NCBI GenBank assembly: GCA_946611445.1
Contig: CAMODP010000033.1
Span: forward strand, 1-13,732
Source: an uncultured Eubacterium sp.
GTDB taxonomy: Bacteria > Bacillota > Clostridia > Lachnospirales > Lachnospiraceae
DNA: 13,732 nucleotides
Direction of reading: 5' to 3'
Part shown: positions 13,702 to 13,732 of the stretch, piece after piece
How positions within the stretch are numbered: the first letter of the stretch is position 1
Layout of the letters: every line of letters starts with the position of its first letter
Program-made: the position numbers and the translations under genes
Notes under the pieces: model-generated
The model's input: only the letters and a program-made list of their open reading frames with translations
What the model was told of the DNA's origin: nothing
Databases searched by the model: none

Positions 13702-13732
13702 ATTGCCGGTGTCGTGCACTTTGTTCTCAGAA

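Overview
The window is a GC-rich (roughly mid-50s percent by eye), gene-dense stretch of core bacterial chromosome. The gene families (IreB, DUF1292, RNase J, YlbF/YmcA family, rhodanese-less ThiI, HPr-like protein), the strong Shine-Dalgarno sites and the gene order point to a Clostridia member of Bacillota, most likely Lachnospiraceae; that family assignment is inference. I see no mobile element, CRISPR array, rRNA or tRNA gene.

Layout. (1) 1-3594, plus strand: the 3' part of prmA, then rsmE, a class V cysteine desulfurase and thiI, closely spaced and probably one transcript. (2) 3654-3893, minus strand: a small HPr/Crh-like protein, convergent with thiI and divergent from mtaB, with its own promoter and an 11-bp direct repeat over that promoter. 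(3) 3984-5312: mtaB, a tRNA methylthiotransferase. (4) 5313-5485: a regulatory gap holding tandem 11-bp repeats, a promoter and a possible leader stem. (5) 5486-11082: ireB, ruvX, a DUF1292 gene, RNase J, a YlbF-family gene, a short MltG/YceG-like membrane protein, trmR and a U32-family tRNA hydroxylase gene. This resembles the Bacillus subtilis yrzL-yrrK-yrzB-yrrL-yrrM-yrrN/O order with RNase J and the YlbF gene inserted. (6) 11083-11233: a promoter followed by two hairpins, the second terminator-like. (7) 11234-13701: comM and dprA, overlapping by 4 bp.

How the genes work together. Most act on the translation apparatus: PrmA (ribosomal protein L11), RsmE (16S rRNA), cysteine desulfurase plus ThiI (4-thiouridine in tRNA), MtaB (ms2t6A), and TrhP plus TrmR (5-hydroxyuridine then 5-methoxyuridine at the wobble position). 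RNase J handles RNA decay and maturation. IreB and the HPr-like protein are candidate Ser/Thr-phosphorylation signalling proteins. ComM and DprA process recombining DNA, as in transformation.

I found no clearly new multi-gene system. The most interesting material is regulatory: the comM leader, the 11-bp repeat array before ireB, and the repeat over the HPr-like promoter. Two family members with missing parts are also notable: an HPr without its phosphocarrier histidine, and an MltG-like protein without a catalytic domain.
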